Assembly: GCF_964340395.1 (NCBI RefSeq)
Contig: NC_135551.1
Span: 14,894,503 to 14,958,502, forward strand
Origin: Glandiceps talaboti
Taxonomy: Eukaryota; Hemichordata; Enteropneusta; Spengelidae
Direction: 5' to 3'
DNA length: 64,000 bases
Shown here in pieces: positions 1-34,652 of the stretch; within the stretch, counting starts at the first letter, position 1, and every line of letters begins with the position of its first letter. The position numbers and the translations under genes were made by a program. A model generated the notes under the pieces. That model had not been told where the DNA came from. It worked only from the letters and a program-made list of their open reading frames with translations, and did no database searches.

Positions 1-1950
1 TGTTCTACGTACAGTATAGCATGGCTATTTGTAGCCTGGAATCCATACTGTCCTGTTCTACGTACAGTATAGCATGGCTATTTGTAGCCTGGAATCCATA
101 CTGTCCTGTTCTACAGTATGGCATGGAATCCATACTGTCCTGTTCTACAGTATAGCATGGAATCCATACTGTCCTGTTCTACAGTATGGCATGGCTATTT
201 GTAACCTGGAATCCATGCTGTCCTGTTCTACAGTATAGCATGGCTATTTGTAGCATGGAATCCATACTGTCCTGTTGTACAGTATAACATGGCTATTTGT
301 AGCATGGAATCCATACTGTCCTGTTCTACATTATAGCATGGAATCTATACTGTCCTGTTCTACAGTATAACCTGGAATCCATACTGTCCTGTTCTACATT
401 ATAGCCTGTAATCCATACTGTCCTGTTCTACAGTATAACCTGGAATCTATACTGTCCTGTTCTACATTATAGCCTGGAATCCATACTGTCCTGTTCTACA
501 GTATAGCATGGAATCCGTACTGTCCTGTTCTACAGTATAGCATGGCTATTTGTAGCCTGTAATCCATACTGTCCTGTTCTACATTATAGCCTGGAATCCA
601 TACTGTCCTGTTCTACAGTATAGCATGGAATCCGTACTGTCCTGTTCCACAGTATAGCATGGCTATTTGTAGCCTGGAATCCATACTGTCCTGTTCTACA
701 GTATAGCATGGAATCCGTACTGTCCTGTTCTACAGTATAGCATGGAATCCATACTGTCCTGTTCTACAGTATAGCATGGAATCCGTACTGTCCTGTTCTA
801 CAGTATAGCATGGAATCCGTACTGTCCTGTTCCACAGTATAGCATGGCTATTTGTAGCCTGGAATCCATACTGTCCTGTTCTACAGTATAGCCTGGAATC
901 CGTACTGTCCTGTTCTACAGTATAGCCTGGAATCCATACTGTCCTGTTCTACAGTATAGCATGGAATCCGTACTGTCCTGTTCCACAGTATAGCATGGCT
1001 ATTTGTAGCCTGGAATCCATACTGTCCTGTTCTACATTATAGCATGGAATCCATACTGTCCTGTTCTACAGTATAGCATGGCTATTTGTAGCCTGTAATC
1101 CATACTGTCCTGTTCTACAGTATAGCATGGAATCCATACTGTCCTGTTCTACAGTATAACCTGGAATCCATACCGTCCTGTTCTACAGTATAACCTAGAA
1201 TCCATACTGTCCTGTTCTACAGTATAGCATGGAATCCATACTGTCCTGTTCTACAGTATAGCCTGGAATCCATACTGTCCTGTTCTACATTATAGCATGG
1301 AATCCATACTGTCCTGTTCTACAGTATAGCATGGCTATTTGTAGCCTGTAATCCATACTGTCCTGTTCTACAGTATAGCATGGAATCCATACTGTCCTGT
1401 TCTACAGTATAGCATGGAATCCATACTGTCCTGTTCTACAGTATAACCTGGAATCCATACCGTCCTGTTCTACAGTATAACCTGGAATCCATACTGTCCT
1501 GTTCTACAGTATAGCATGGCTATTTGTAGCCTGGAATCCATACTGTCCTGTTCTACAGTATAACCTAGAATCCATACTGTCCTGTTCTACAGTATAGCAT
1601 GGAATCCATACTGTCCTGTTCTACAGTATAACCTGGAATCCATACCGTCCTGTTCTACAGTATAACCTGGAATCCATACTGTCCTGTTCTACAGTATAAC
1701 CTAGAATCCATACTGTCCTGTTCTACAGTATAGCATGGAATCCATACTGTCCTGTTCTACAGTATAACCTGGAATCCATACCGTCCTGTTCTACAGTATA
1801 ACCTAGAATCCATACCGTCCTGTTCTACAGTATAACCTAGAATCCATACTGTCCTGTTCTACAGTATATAGCATGGCTATTTGTAGCCTGGAATCCATAC
1901 TGTCCTGTTCTACAGTATAGCATGGCTATTTGTTCTCTGGAATCCATAGT
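1..1950. repeat. 34-bp / 49-bp satellite array
   Basis: Tandem array that begins before the window edge and ends near 1950. The basic unit is 34 bp and starts CCTGTTCTACAGTATAGCAT. A longer 49-bp form carries a 15-bp insert containing GGCTATTTGTAGC. The first units also have a CGTA insertion. Long and short units are interspersed, and variants such as CAGTATAACCTGG recur in groups, which suggests block (higher-order) duplication. No coding potential was seen. Confidence 0.95.
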
Positions 1951-3830
1951 ACCCCATTTGGCTAAAGATCACATTGCAATGCATACATTTATACTCATGA
2001 TGAAGACATTCACACGATACAAAAGAGCATGAACACTGGAAAATACATTTTCTTGTTTTAATACGGTTGACAAGTTAATGAATACCAAAACAGTATGGTT
2101 TACATTGTAAGAATGTTTTAGTTTAATTAACTTGGAAGTAAATTCCAACAAAATGAGAAATATTTTTCAAAATTTCTTTTTTTTTATATTATCTTATGAA
2201 TGGTACACTAATTTATATAATATTATGTGATACATATATTTGTGCAGCCAATGTGAAACATTCAAACCATCAAATCAAAAACAAAATGTGATTTTTCGGT
2301 CATATCAAATGGATGCAGTGATTTATTTGTCACTTAGCAAAGTTTTTTTTCACTTTACACACATTTCTCTCCAAACGCAAATTTTTACCAAATAATGCCC
2401 ACCCACCACTACCAATATAATATTTATCGATATCTTATACTTGGCAACCAGGTTGTTCAAAGAAAGTAAACAAAGGGTACTTTTTTTGAGTATGTTTTTA
2501 CATTTCTTTGTGGTGTTGTGTTATTTACTGGTATACCCAGACATGTGGTCTAACTACCGGCCAGGTAAGTAACAACACAGTTATAGTATGTGATAAAGAC
2601 ATTGTGGAGTCATTCATGATCATCACACTGGGGTGCATTTGATTATGCAACCCTAGGAGCCTGAAGGCATCTAATGTTGCTGAAAGTTGCATTCGATTAC
2701 TACAGGACGTCACACTCGGGGCTTGAGTCCAAAAGTCGAGATGGGGAACGAAAATAACTTGGCTACGCAAGTATCAATTTTCATGGCCAATCAATGGCCA
2801 TCATATTTCTATGGTCACCAATCACACTGCAATATCAGATTTCTAACAAAATTCTGCCGATGTGAAGTCTAAAATATTATGATTTTTTGAAAAAAATTAT
2901 CTGGGGAAAATCTGAACATTAAACAGTTGTATCATGTTTAATAAATTCGGTACGTTTCATGTTAATTTTCAAAAACTATCTACAATGCAGATAATGTGTG
3001 AATATTAGCACCAGTGTAATATTGCTCTCGCAACTACAGTCGTACAAATTTGTTTAAAATAGCACCCTCTAGTGTTGCAATTACTACCCTCTACATGTAA
3101 ACTGCAAGAATCTGTCCTGTTAAGCCAAGTTGCAATTTGACCATTCGTTTGAATGGTTCCTCTCAAGAGGGAGCTATTCACTTAAAATGTTCAGTACAAG
3201 TTTACTGCATGTATCTTGTTGTATGTTGTGATAGACTGAAGTCATCTGATACTTAAAAATATACATTATAACGTTCTACATCGAATACCATGTGCCTATG
3301 ACAGAGTAGTATATACCTTTTTGATTACTTCATATAAAATATAGTCCATTTTGTATTTGCAAAGTCTAAATACATATACTTACAAATTTCCTAACAAAAA
3401 CTGAAGAGTACAGCCAATTCAGAATGAAACTGTATAAATACAAAGCCAAGTGTCGACGCGAGTACTGACACAAACAACAATGAACTATAGCTACAATTCT
3501 AAGATACAGCTGTTCTTCATAAAGCATTAAAGTGTACTGTTATTTCATGAAAACAGCTCATGTGCGAAATAATGGAAAACAGTGTACACTGGATAGAAGT
3601 GCAGGGCATGTAAATCAACCAGCCCCAGCCAGAGCAGTTAGTTTTTCTGCACACTGAATACAAAAATCTTCACTACCTATAACAACACAGTATCTTTGAT
3701 TTGCACTAAATATACTCCATAGAGACTAGTCAGTTATTCTAAAGTGAAATCTATGCAGAAGTCCATTAAATGATTTCAAATCCATGTATAATAATTAAAG
3801 TTTCAAAGTTTTCAAAAAAACAAGTTTTCT
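1951..3830. other. intergenic, downstream of CTP synthase
   Basis: AT-rich unique-looking sequence between the satellite and the first dispersed palindromic element. Only short open frames with no recognisable similarity occur on either strand, and no RNA gene was recognised. I see nothing annotatable here. Confidence 0.5.
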
Positions 3831-3832
3831 AA

Positions 3833-3929
3833 TAGACTGTAAGATACGTCGTGACGTTTCGCCCTCACCGGCGTGTTAGGGGTTGGCCGATGTTTGAGGG
3901 CGCACCGTCACGGCGTACCTTACAGACTA
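3833..3929. mobile_element. palindromic MITE-like element (family D), intact copy
   Basis: A 97-bp imperfect palindrome. The left end reads TAGACTGTAAGATACGTCGT and the right end is its inverse (ending ACCTTACAGACTA). Inner arms carry CGCCCTCA and TGAGGGCG. Related copies lie near 7560-7647, 28436-28515, 31440-31538, 37321-37426, 47553-47615 and 60585-60710. There is no coding capacity, so this is presumably a non-autonomous DNA element or a foldback repeat. Confidence 0.75.
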
Positions 3930-4205
3930 GTTTTCTAAATGACTTGATGTTTTTGGTTGCCGACAGTCCTTCACTAGGACATGTACAAATAGTATAATTT
4001 AACTAAACCTATGTTAAAAAATACTGCCAATGGCAATGTGCACAACTGAAATTCAATGTCTGACATACACATGCACCATCATATAAACATACCTGATAGA
4101 CTTCCATTGTAAAAGGCGACCCATTTTGACAGAAATCACTGTTTTCGACATAACTTGAAAACCACTGGAATCAATTGATCCAGCAGTTTCTCACTTTAAG
4201 TTGTT

Positions 4206-4280
4206 CACTCACACACACACACGCACACACACACACACATACATACTGCAGTCACACACACACACACATACATACATATC

Positions 4281-4315
<35 letters not shown>

Positions 4316-4355
4316 TACATACATACATACAGACAGACAGACAGACAGACAAAAC
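4206..4355. repeat. compound microsatellite (CA/CATA/CAGA)n
   Basis: Runs of CA, CATA and CAGA repeats follow one another over about 150 bp. Open frames across them are artefacts of the repeat. Confidence 0.95.
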
Positions 4356-4669
4356 TTAATGCCTATAGCACTCTAAACCTCAGTTCAGTTTTGCTATAAA
4401 ACATTACTGGTAATATACATCTTCTAAATACTGACAGAAGATTCTGCTTCAAAAGTTGGTATACAGACTCGTATATTTGCAATAAGGAAGTACAAGATGA
4501 GCTGCAATGTGCAAATACTTTTGCACCTACATAAAATTTTACACTAAGTCTTATTCATTATATTCCACCACAATATGGCTTTCAAATTAGTTATACAACA
4601 ATGTGCTAGCACTGGCCAGTGTTTTTGCCGAGGTAGGTAGGTACGAAGAATTTATCAGGGTTCGCCACC

Positions 4670-4740
4670 AACATAACAATAATAAAGTAAATCTACAGTG
4701 CACCTGTTCTCCGAAGAGCTCCAGGTGCAGACACAGAACT
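4670..4740 (-). mobile_element. SINE-like tail fragment
   Basis: The stretch AATAATAAAG followed by GCACCTGTTCTCCGAAGAGC matches, in the same orientation, the sequences after the (AAT)n runs at 12276 and 28808. It looks like the 3' end of a retroposon inserted on the minus strand, with the (TTA)n tail at the low-coordinate side. The match beyond about 4740 is unclear. Confidence 0.45.
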
Positions 4741-5299
4741 ACTAACAAAATGAAAGGATACTGAGAAACAATTTGAAAACATGGAAGGATGTAGAGAGAA
4801 TTGTGTAAGTGAGTGAGAGTTAAAATTGAAATAGGTTAAAGTTTTAAGGGCAGAGTGGAAGGAAGACTTAGAGTGAGAGTGAGAGAGTGGGGAAGACTGT
4901 TCCAAAGTGGAGGAGCAGTGTAAGAAAAGGAACATTCACCAAGCTTCTGAGTCACAAATGGTGTATAGTACGGAAATTTATGTAAATTTTACCAGATTAC
5001 ACACCTGTTACCAAGGTAACAAATCTTAGCAAAAACACTGCTTATACCATGAACATTCATACATTAACACTGGAAAGCAGTGACTTTTACCTCCCTTATA
5101 ACAAACTGTCAAAAAACTTACCTAGACGACATACAATTCTACAAAACATTACTTTAACTAGTAAATAAATATTTTTATTTTATTTGAAATTCAAATCAGG
5201 GTTACAGGCATATCACGTTTGCTCAGATACTAATTCAAAATAATTCAAAATGTGTTCAATTTTTTGTTTGTTTAGAAAGCATTGATAGTACATGAGTTT

Positions 5300-5643
5300 A
5301 TAAGTTTTTCACTCAAGTGAAAAAAAGTGACATGAAAAACTTGACTAAACTATTCTGATATAATAATGCTAATGTCAATGTGTGTCTTCTATGATGTCAT
5401 AACAACCGTCTTCTGGCATTGTGAGAACAGTTGATTTTATAGTAGGGGTTTCTTGAACATGTTATGATACCTATGATAAATGATGTCATCGGAGTATTTA
5501 TGAATTATATCGTAATACAACGTTTGAGTTTAGTCAAGTGGTGGTTAAGTATACTTCAGTAAATACAAAAATGCGAGTACCTTTTTAAATATGCAGTAAT
5601 AACTACGCCTAAATCTGTATAAACTCAGCTTGTGCCCCTTTAA
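5300..5643. mobile_element. TTAA-flanked MITE (family B), left end lost
   Basis: This region aligns by eye with the complete copy at 19403-19767. Shared blocks are TTTCACTCAAGTGAA, GTCTTCTGGCATTGT and AACTCAGCTTGTGCCCCTTT, the last ending on a TTAA. The left terminus cannot be recognised, so the copy is truncated or diverged. Confidence 0.6.
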
Positions 5644-6065
5644 CTAAAGTAACTTGTCAACAACATTGTGACATACATGTACATATTTTCCAAAATAGTA
5701 CTTTAACCAAATAAATATTTATTGAAAAGACTACAAGTATTCCATAATGCAGCTTGCATCATGGGTTCAATCAAAAACAAAAAAATTGAAGGTTTTTTTT
5801 TTAACTTTAAATATTCTTCTGTGTATTGAAGATCATCCTAACATGGAAGTGTCAATATTTGGGAAATATAAATATCTAGAGAAAAGGCCTATTAAAGTGT
5901 AAAAAAAAAATTATAGTTTGATTATTTTGCAATTTTTTCAATAACAAACATTTTTTATGTGATAGTTTTATCATGCTTACAATATTTTTTTTGTGTTCTC
6001 ATTTAGAACGATATAAAACAAAATGTAGTAATTGTACATGTATTATACCACGCACGAGCCAGGTT

Positions 6066-6370
6066 CAACAAAAAAATATGGAATATATACTCTGGTCACG
6101 ACAACATATGTAGTACGTCACAACAACGAGTGTCTCCGTCATTCGTTTGAAATATGAGCCAAAACACTCAAAGTTGCTAATACTTTCCTAGGATTTTTTT
6201 TATATTACTGGTGATGGTTTAATTATGTTATTCCCCATATTTTTCTGCATTCAGCCGGAAAATACTTCTGAACTAAGGGGTTGTCACAACGAGTCGAAGG
6301 CCCCTTAGGTCACTTGTACTTTCCTTGGCTGAACAAAGAAAAATATTGGACAATAACATCTAATTACCCT
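6066..6370. mobile_element. dispersed repeat (family F), copy 1
   Basis: About 300 bp closely similar to 43966-44330. It starts around AAAATATGGAATATATACTC and ends around GGACAATAACATCTAATTAC. It contains an internal inverted repeat: the block at 6230-6264 is the reverse complement of 6315-6358. The right part is also found, tandemly amplified, at 59415-59590. It is non-coding and its class is not identified. Confidence 0.65.
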
Positions 6371-6957
6371 CCCAGCTGGTCTAAATTTGACAGCATTTTC
6401 ATTTATTTGCAGGAGCTTGGAGTGAAAACCTGCAGTTTCCAGACATTGATTGCTATGACAACCGATTTTATCTACCTTCCGATATATCACCTACAAACAT
6501 TGGTGTGTAATTGCTGATTTATCAGTTTGTCATGAGTTTTAGGTGTTGAAGTAGAGATGACACTGTTTGATTTAAAACCAGGTGAAAAACCATCAATATG
6601 CAAATTAGCTTGTGAATTGAGCCATGGCTTGTTTTAAAGTCTGGGGTGAAAGAGCATCAATGTGCACCTGGACTTTTAATTGGGTAACATATCTGGTTTA
6701 TAACTAAATACAAATGTATCAGTATGCAATATTGGTTGTCAATTAGGGCAACTTCTTGTTCATGAAACCCAGGTGGACAGCCACCAATATGCAAAATTAG
6801 TCTAAACCTTTCAATAATCCTAATTACCACTAATCTTGTACATTCTGACACCTGCATTTACAAAGCCCATCCCACCACATAAAATACAGTGACATGGTTA
6901 AACACATCTTTGCCGTAATCACACCAAGCCAACTAATTATCAACAACATTTCACTCT

Positions 6958-23572
<16,615 letters not shown>

Positions 23573-26500
23573 GGCTGTCCTTGCTAAATTGGCCAGTGTA
23601 ACAAATTATCAATATTCTGTGTGTGTGACTGGCGAGAGAGAGAGAGACAGGAAAAATGACAGATAATACGTAAGTCTGTGACCACAGCAGAATTACAATG
23701 ACTTTAAACATGTATATCATGCAAGATGATATGTAGATAATCATTAATTATACCCAGTCTAAAAATAAGCTTGCAGGAACAGATACAAAAGACGATATGT
23801 CCAGATCCCAAGGTTTGAATTTAACTTCTACACTTCGTTGTCAGATTTACCAAAGTGAACTAGTGCAACTGCTATTTTGTTCTGATTTCTCTTGGTCCGA
23901 CAAACAACCACATTAGAGTGACCCTATTTTTTTTCTGATTCTCATACCCGACCAACCCAAATTTTCAGCTCTGACATCAAAATTAAAAAGTATTTTTATT
24001 TTCGCTCGCACTTAATATTTTGTGGAACAGCGCCCTATCTGGCTAGAATAAGCAAGTGTCTGATCTGTCGACGTCATCTACAGTCATGGAGGCAGCAACA
24101 ACACTTGTCCACAAACAGCAAGTAGGAGGGGGCTGAGAACATGGCAATTGTGTAGAGAAGCTGGGAAAGGGCTTGCTACCAGGAAACCAATAAAAAAATG
24201 GAGAGGAGGAAGAGAGGCAGAAAAACATGATTTTTTTAATTGATTTTTTTACATTTCTTTTAATTCGACTAATTGCCATGAAAAGGTAATGAAAAACATT
24301 TTTAATAAATAGGATCACCCTTAGACATAAAGTAGTCTACAAAAATGTTTAGTTGTCAACTTGACTGTGACTGGATTACTGCTAAATTCGAGTCCACCAT
24401 ACTTTTAGACCAGACAAGAAATATTTTTTTGTTTATAAATGCAAATTAGACGCTAGGAATAATTCATTAATTGATAGGGAGATTTACTCTCAGAATGCAA
24501 GTCTTATAGTCATTCCCTAGCTTTCATTCTGTCGACGTGCTCTTGAATCTGAACTTTAGAATATCTCAAAAAGGAACCTGCTAAAAAAATGGTACATATC
24601 TAATTAATGTAACACATAAATAATAATATGATACAATATTAACTTTTTTAATGCAAGGTAACTTTGGAAATTCAAATACTACCTTTACAGTTCCCATATG
24701 TTGAAGCAGGAAGAAACTGGAGTACCCTGGGGGAAACTTGTGCTGTTTCACAGTCAAACTGAGCATCACCTTTCTAACCTACAGATCTGGGATACACTGT
24801 AACCAAACCCAGCTGACTCTGGGTGGGTTTGCAACCAGACTGAATGCTAAGTGACACCATTTGGCCACCAACGTACAAACCCAAATGACACCATAACAAC
24901 AGAATTTGTTCAACTGGGTGTTCTCTAACTTAGTTATTTTGTTGTATTTACTAAAACCAGATACACGTAACACTGCCTCTCCACTGTCTATGCCAGAATT
25001 CAGGAGTGTTACTTTTATCACATGACATGTCAGCTGCTCAGCAAAGTACATGTACCAACAATTTATTTTAAAATTCATATCTGCAAAGGAAAAACTACAT
25101 TTTAAAGTGCCTTTGTATTCCTGCCAACTCTTTTTTTTATATCAATCAGTGGTATAATACAACTGATTGATATTATCAACATACTTTGACCCTCGCACAC
25201 TGACTTTGGAATACTGCATAATCGTACAAATTACAAGATGCACATGATCAACAGACTGGGGTTAGTCAGGTGACCTTGACAATTTCAACTTTCATTCGAG
25301 GTCATGCAAAACGTGGACTCGTTGAAATCTCGCTTGGGAAAATATCTTATTCTGTTTTCATTAAATTAGACACTTTAAATAATACGATATAAAGTCGTAG
25401 AGACCTTGTCGCTAATTCAAAGTACAGTGTGTGTACCTAGTACCTTTGTACCAATATCATATATAAAATGGCGCTAACTTTAATTTTAAACAAAGCTAAC
25501 TATTTTTGACATTATTGTGAGTAACTGTGGATTTTCTGAAAGTGCTTTGTTTTCATGTTCAGTATTTTCACGTTATTCATTTCCTCAATATATTAATATT
25601 CTGATTATTTTCTGAACTATACTTGCGTTGATTCCAACTATATTACTACGATTTCTATTTACTCTAACGGCATGTTCGAATAGATCGAGAGTCAAATGTT
25701 ACATTTCCATTAGTGAAAAAATATAACAAATAATAGTGTACGTTGTCAGTGTTAATTTGGAAGGATAAAGAAAGGCGAGGTCTCTGGGTACGGTCAGCCA
25801 AATCTATCTGATCAGCTAAACTTTGACAGTGTGCACAACATGTACCACCGAGTTTCATGACCTCGCCACAGCTAAACCATTCATTCTCAATCGCAATCTC
25901 AATTTCACAATACACTGAACTGTGAACAGCTTTTTGACACAGTCGATTTCTAGATCTCATTCTGTCACCAAAAAGATTTGCCTGGCGACATCAACCGTTG
26001 TAATTCTTACATATCTGACATGCAATCATCGTCGACAGTTGTGAAACTAAACTTGGACACACAAATTGATCCTACATACCTGTAAAAATACGGTGAAATA
26101 TGCTGAAACGGAGTTAGTGTTATGTTTGTTACCGTACCCACATGGTTTCGGCGCCAATGCAATGGACGCAGCGTTTCATGTTAGAATTTAGAAAGGGGAA
26201 GAGGAAGTCACCCACGGGAGGATGTTGGCAATTAAGAAGCTAGCAAAGAGCGTACTCAAAGCAATACAGATCTCATATCATATCAAAATACGTTAAACTT
26301 TAGCTGGATTATTAATTCAAGTCAAATTTGATTTTAATACACTACTTTATTTCCATTGCTGAGTAATATTACCTATATATGTAATGGTTGAAACCATCAC
26401 CTGATTGCGCGGGTGAAAAAGAATGTTTGGGAGCTACGGAAACGGGACATAATTCTCATTAATGCCAATTGTTTCATCTTTGGAACAATGTCTATATTAT

Positions 26501-26751
26501 CTGAAGTTAGAAATTCGACATGAAATTTATTGTTACATTTTTTTTTGTATTGACGAATGAATGTAAGAAACTGACGTCATTGAATTTTCATCAGCTGATA
26601 AGATATTCGCTGAGGGCGCTAATATTCAAAATGGCGGAGAAAACGTGAGGATTTCGCGGATTACCATACAAAAGCATAAAAAGTGGCGAGAGGTGTTCGT
26701 TTTGTGGACTCCTTGGAAAACAGAAATGTGGTGTTGAACCGTCAGTTTACT
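23573..26751. promoter_or_regulatory. divergent CTPS/HDAC8 5' region
   Basis: CTPS (leftward) and HDAC8 (rightward) start codons are 3.2 kb apart. A donor-like site on the minus strand (GTATGTAG, complement at 26073-26080) preceded by TATTTTTACAG suggests a non-coding first CTPS exon at about 26081-26170. If so, the two transcripts start within roughly 500 bp of each other. Near 26146-26158 the sequence TTTCGGCGCCAAT combines an E2F-like GGCGCCAA with a CCAAT box. Near 26628 AAAATGGCGGAG resembles a YY1 site and opens a five-codon upstream frame in the HDAC8 leader. The UTR and transcription start positions are inferred, not shown. Confidence 0.45.
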
Positions 26752-33410
<6,659 letters not shown>

Positions 33411-34228
33411 TGATAGATGGCCATAACAGACTATGGACATTTGCATATTTTAGTGTTCATATTTACAGAATTTGCATAACCACATTAAAAACCACAATTC
33501 AATTATTTAAAACATTCAATTTTAATAATGGGGATACAATGTTGCTGCAATGGGTGGGGGTGGGGGTTATACTAAATACAACTCAAAACACGGTGAAATG
33601 CAAAGTGGAATAACAGCTTAATTCACTCTTAGAGATTTTGATGTCAATATTTGAAGAATTATATTCATCTATTTTTGTGTTTTTTGAGTTAGCTGGAAAA
33701 CTTTGCTAGCATCTTTTTCCATTTCTTGTCCAATGCAAATGAGAGATCCCGATCTCTTCATGTGTTTTGATATTTATGAGAGTGTGGAGTCAGCCTAGAA
33801 TTCAGATTGATGTGGAATTCCGATTGACGCACTAAGTTGAATCAGAATTCAATTTGACATACACATTTAATTCAGTTTGATGCACTTTCACAAACACTCA
33901 AATCTGAATTCAGTTTTGACACACCAACTTGAATCTGATGTCACTTTGGCATGCACATTTAACTCAGTTTGATGCACTTTCACAAACACTCAAATCTGAA
34001 TTCAGTTTGACACACCAACTTGAATCTGATGTCACTTTGGCATGCACACTTGAATTGTAATTCAGACTAACATGCCCAATTGAATATGATTCATTTCCTT
34101 TCTAATGCTGCCAGAATAGTCTTTGATAATTGTATTCAAATCTTTCCATAATGTATTACATGTAATAGTCTATCATAGCCAAAGGATGCATTTTTTGTTG
34201 ATTCACACGTTACCAGCTGTGTCCAGTA
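33411..34228. other. HDAC8 3' flank with ~91-bp direct repeat
   Basis: Presumed 3' UTR and flank of HDAC8. No convincing polyadenylation hexamer was picked out. At about 33790-34090 a degenerate TGAATTCAGTTTGACACACC-type sequence repeats, with a clear roughly 91-bp duplication (33866 and 33958 both begin a TTTAA(T/C)TCAGTTTGATGC block). Confidence 0.55.
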
Positions 34229-34278
34229 GTCTTAGTTACCCAGACTCTCATCACTTGGGGCTCTAATATGTAACCAGT

Positions 34279-34642
34279 AGTCTTAGTTACCCAGACTCTC
34301 ATCGCTAGGGGCTCTACTATGAGACATCCAGACAAGAATCGGGGGAAACGTAATCCAAAGTTGCCCGCACCAGATGTCATACACTAAATTTCTTCCAAGT
34401 CATGAAAAATGGGCTTATGAGGCCAGCTCATTATAGTTAAGATGTATCAGTTACTTGAGACATGATAATCTCTCGCTCTGGATCGTTTGGCCTGCAATGT
34501 TGGATGTGAAGTATTCCCCAGCATGCACTGCTCTGGAAAAGAGATCTGGTGCAGGAAATCTTTGGATTACGTTTACCCAGACTCTCGTCTGGGTGGTCTC
34601 ATAGTAGAGCCCCCAGCAGTGAGAGTCTTGGTAATCAAGACC
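34279..34642. mobile_element. foldback / long-TIR element
   Basis: About 100-bp inverted arms. The left arm (34279-34383) contains GTCTTAGTTACCCAGACTCT, GGGGCTCTACTATGAGAC and AAACGTAATCCAAAG. The right arm (about 34545-34642) is its reverse complement with roughly 80-85% identity by eye. A partial direct copy of the left end precedes it at 34229-34271. The interior is about 160 bp and non-coding. It directly abuts the Tigger-like element. Confidence 0.7.
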
Positions 34643-34652
34643 ATGTGCCCAG

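Noticed and set aside
26683-26751. HDAC8 start upstream of 26752
   Set aside because: The frame is open but begins with GTG; the only upstream ATG (26631) is out of frame and ends after five codons.
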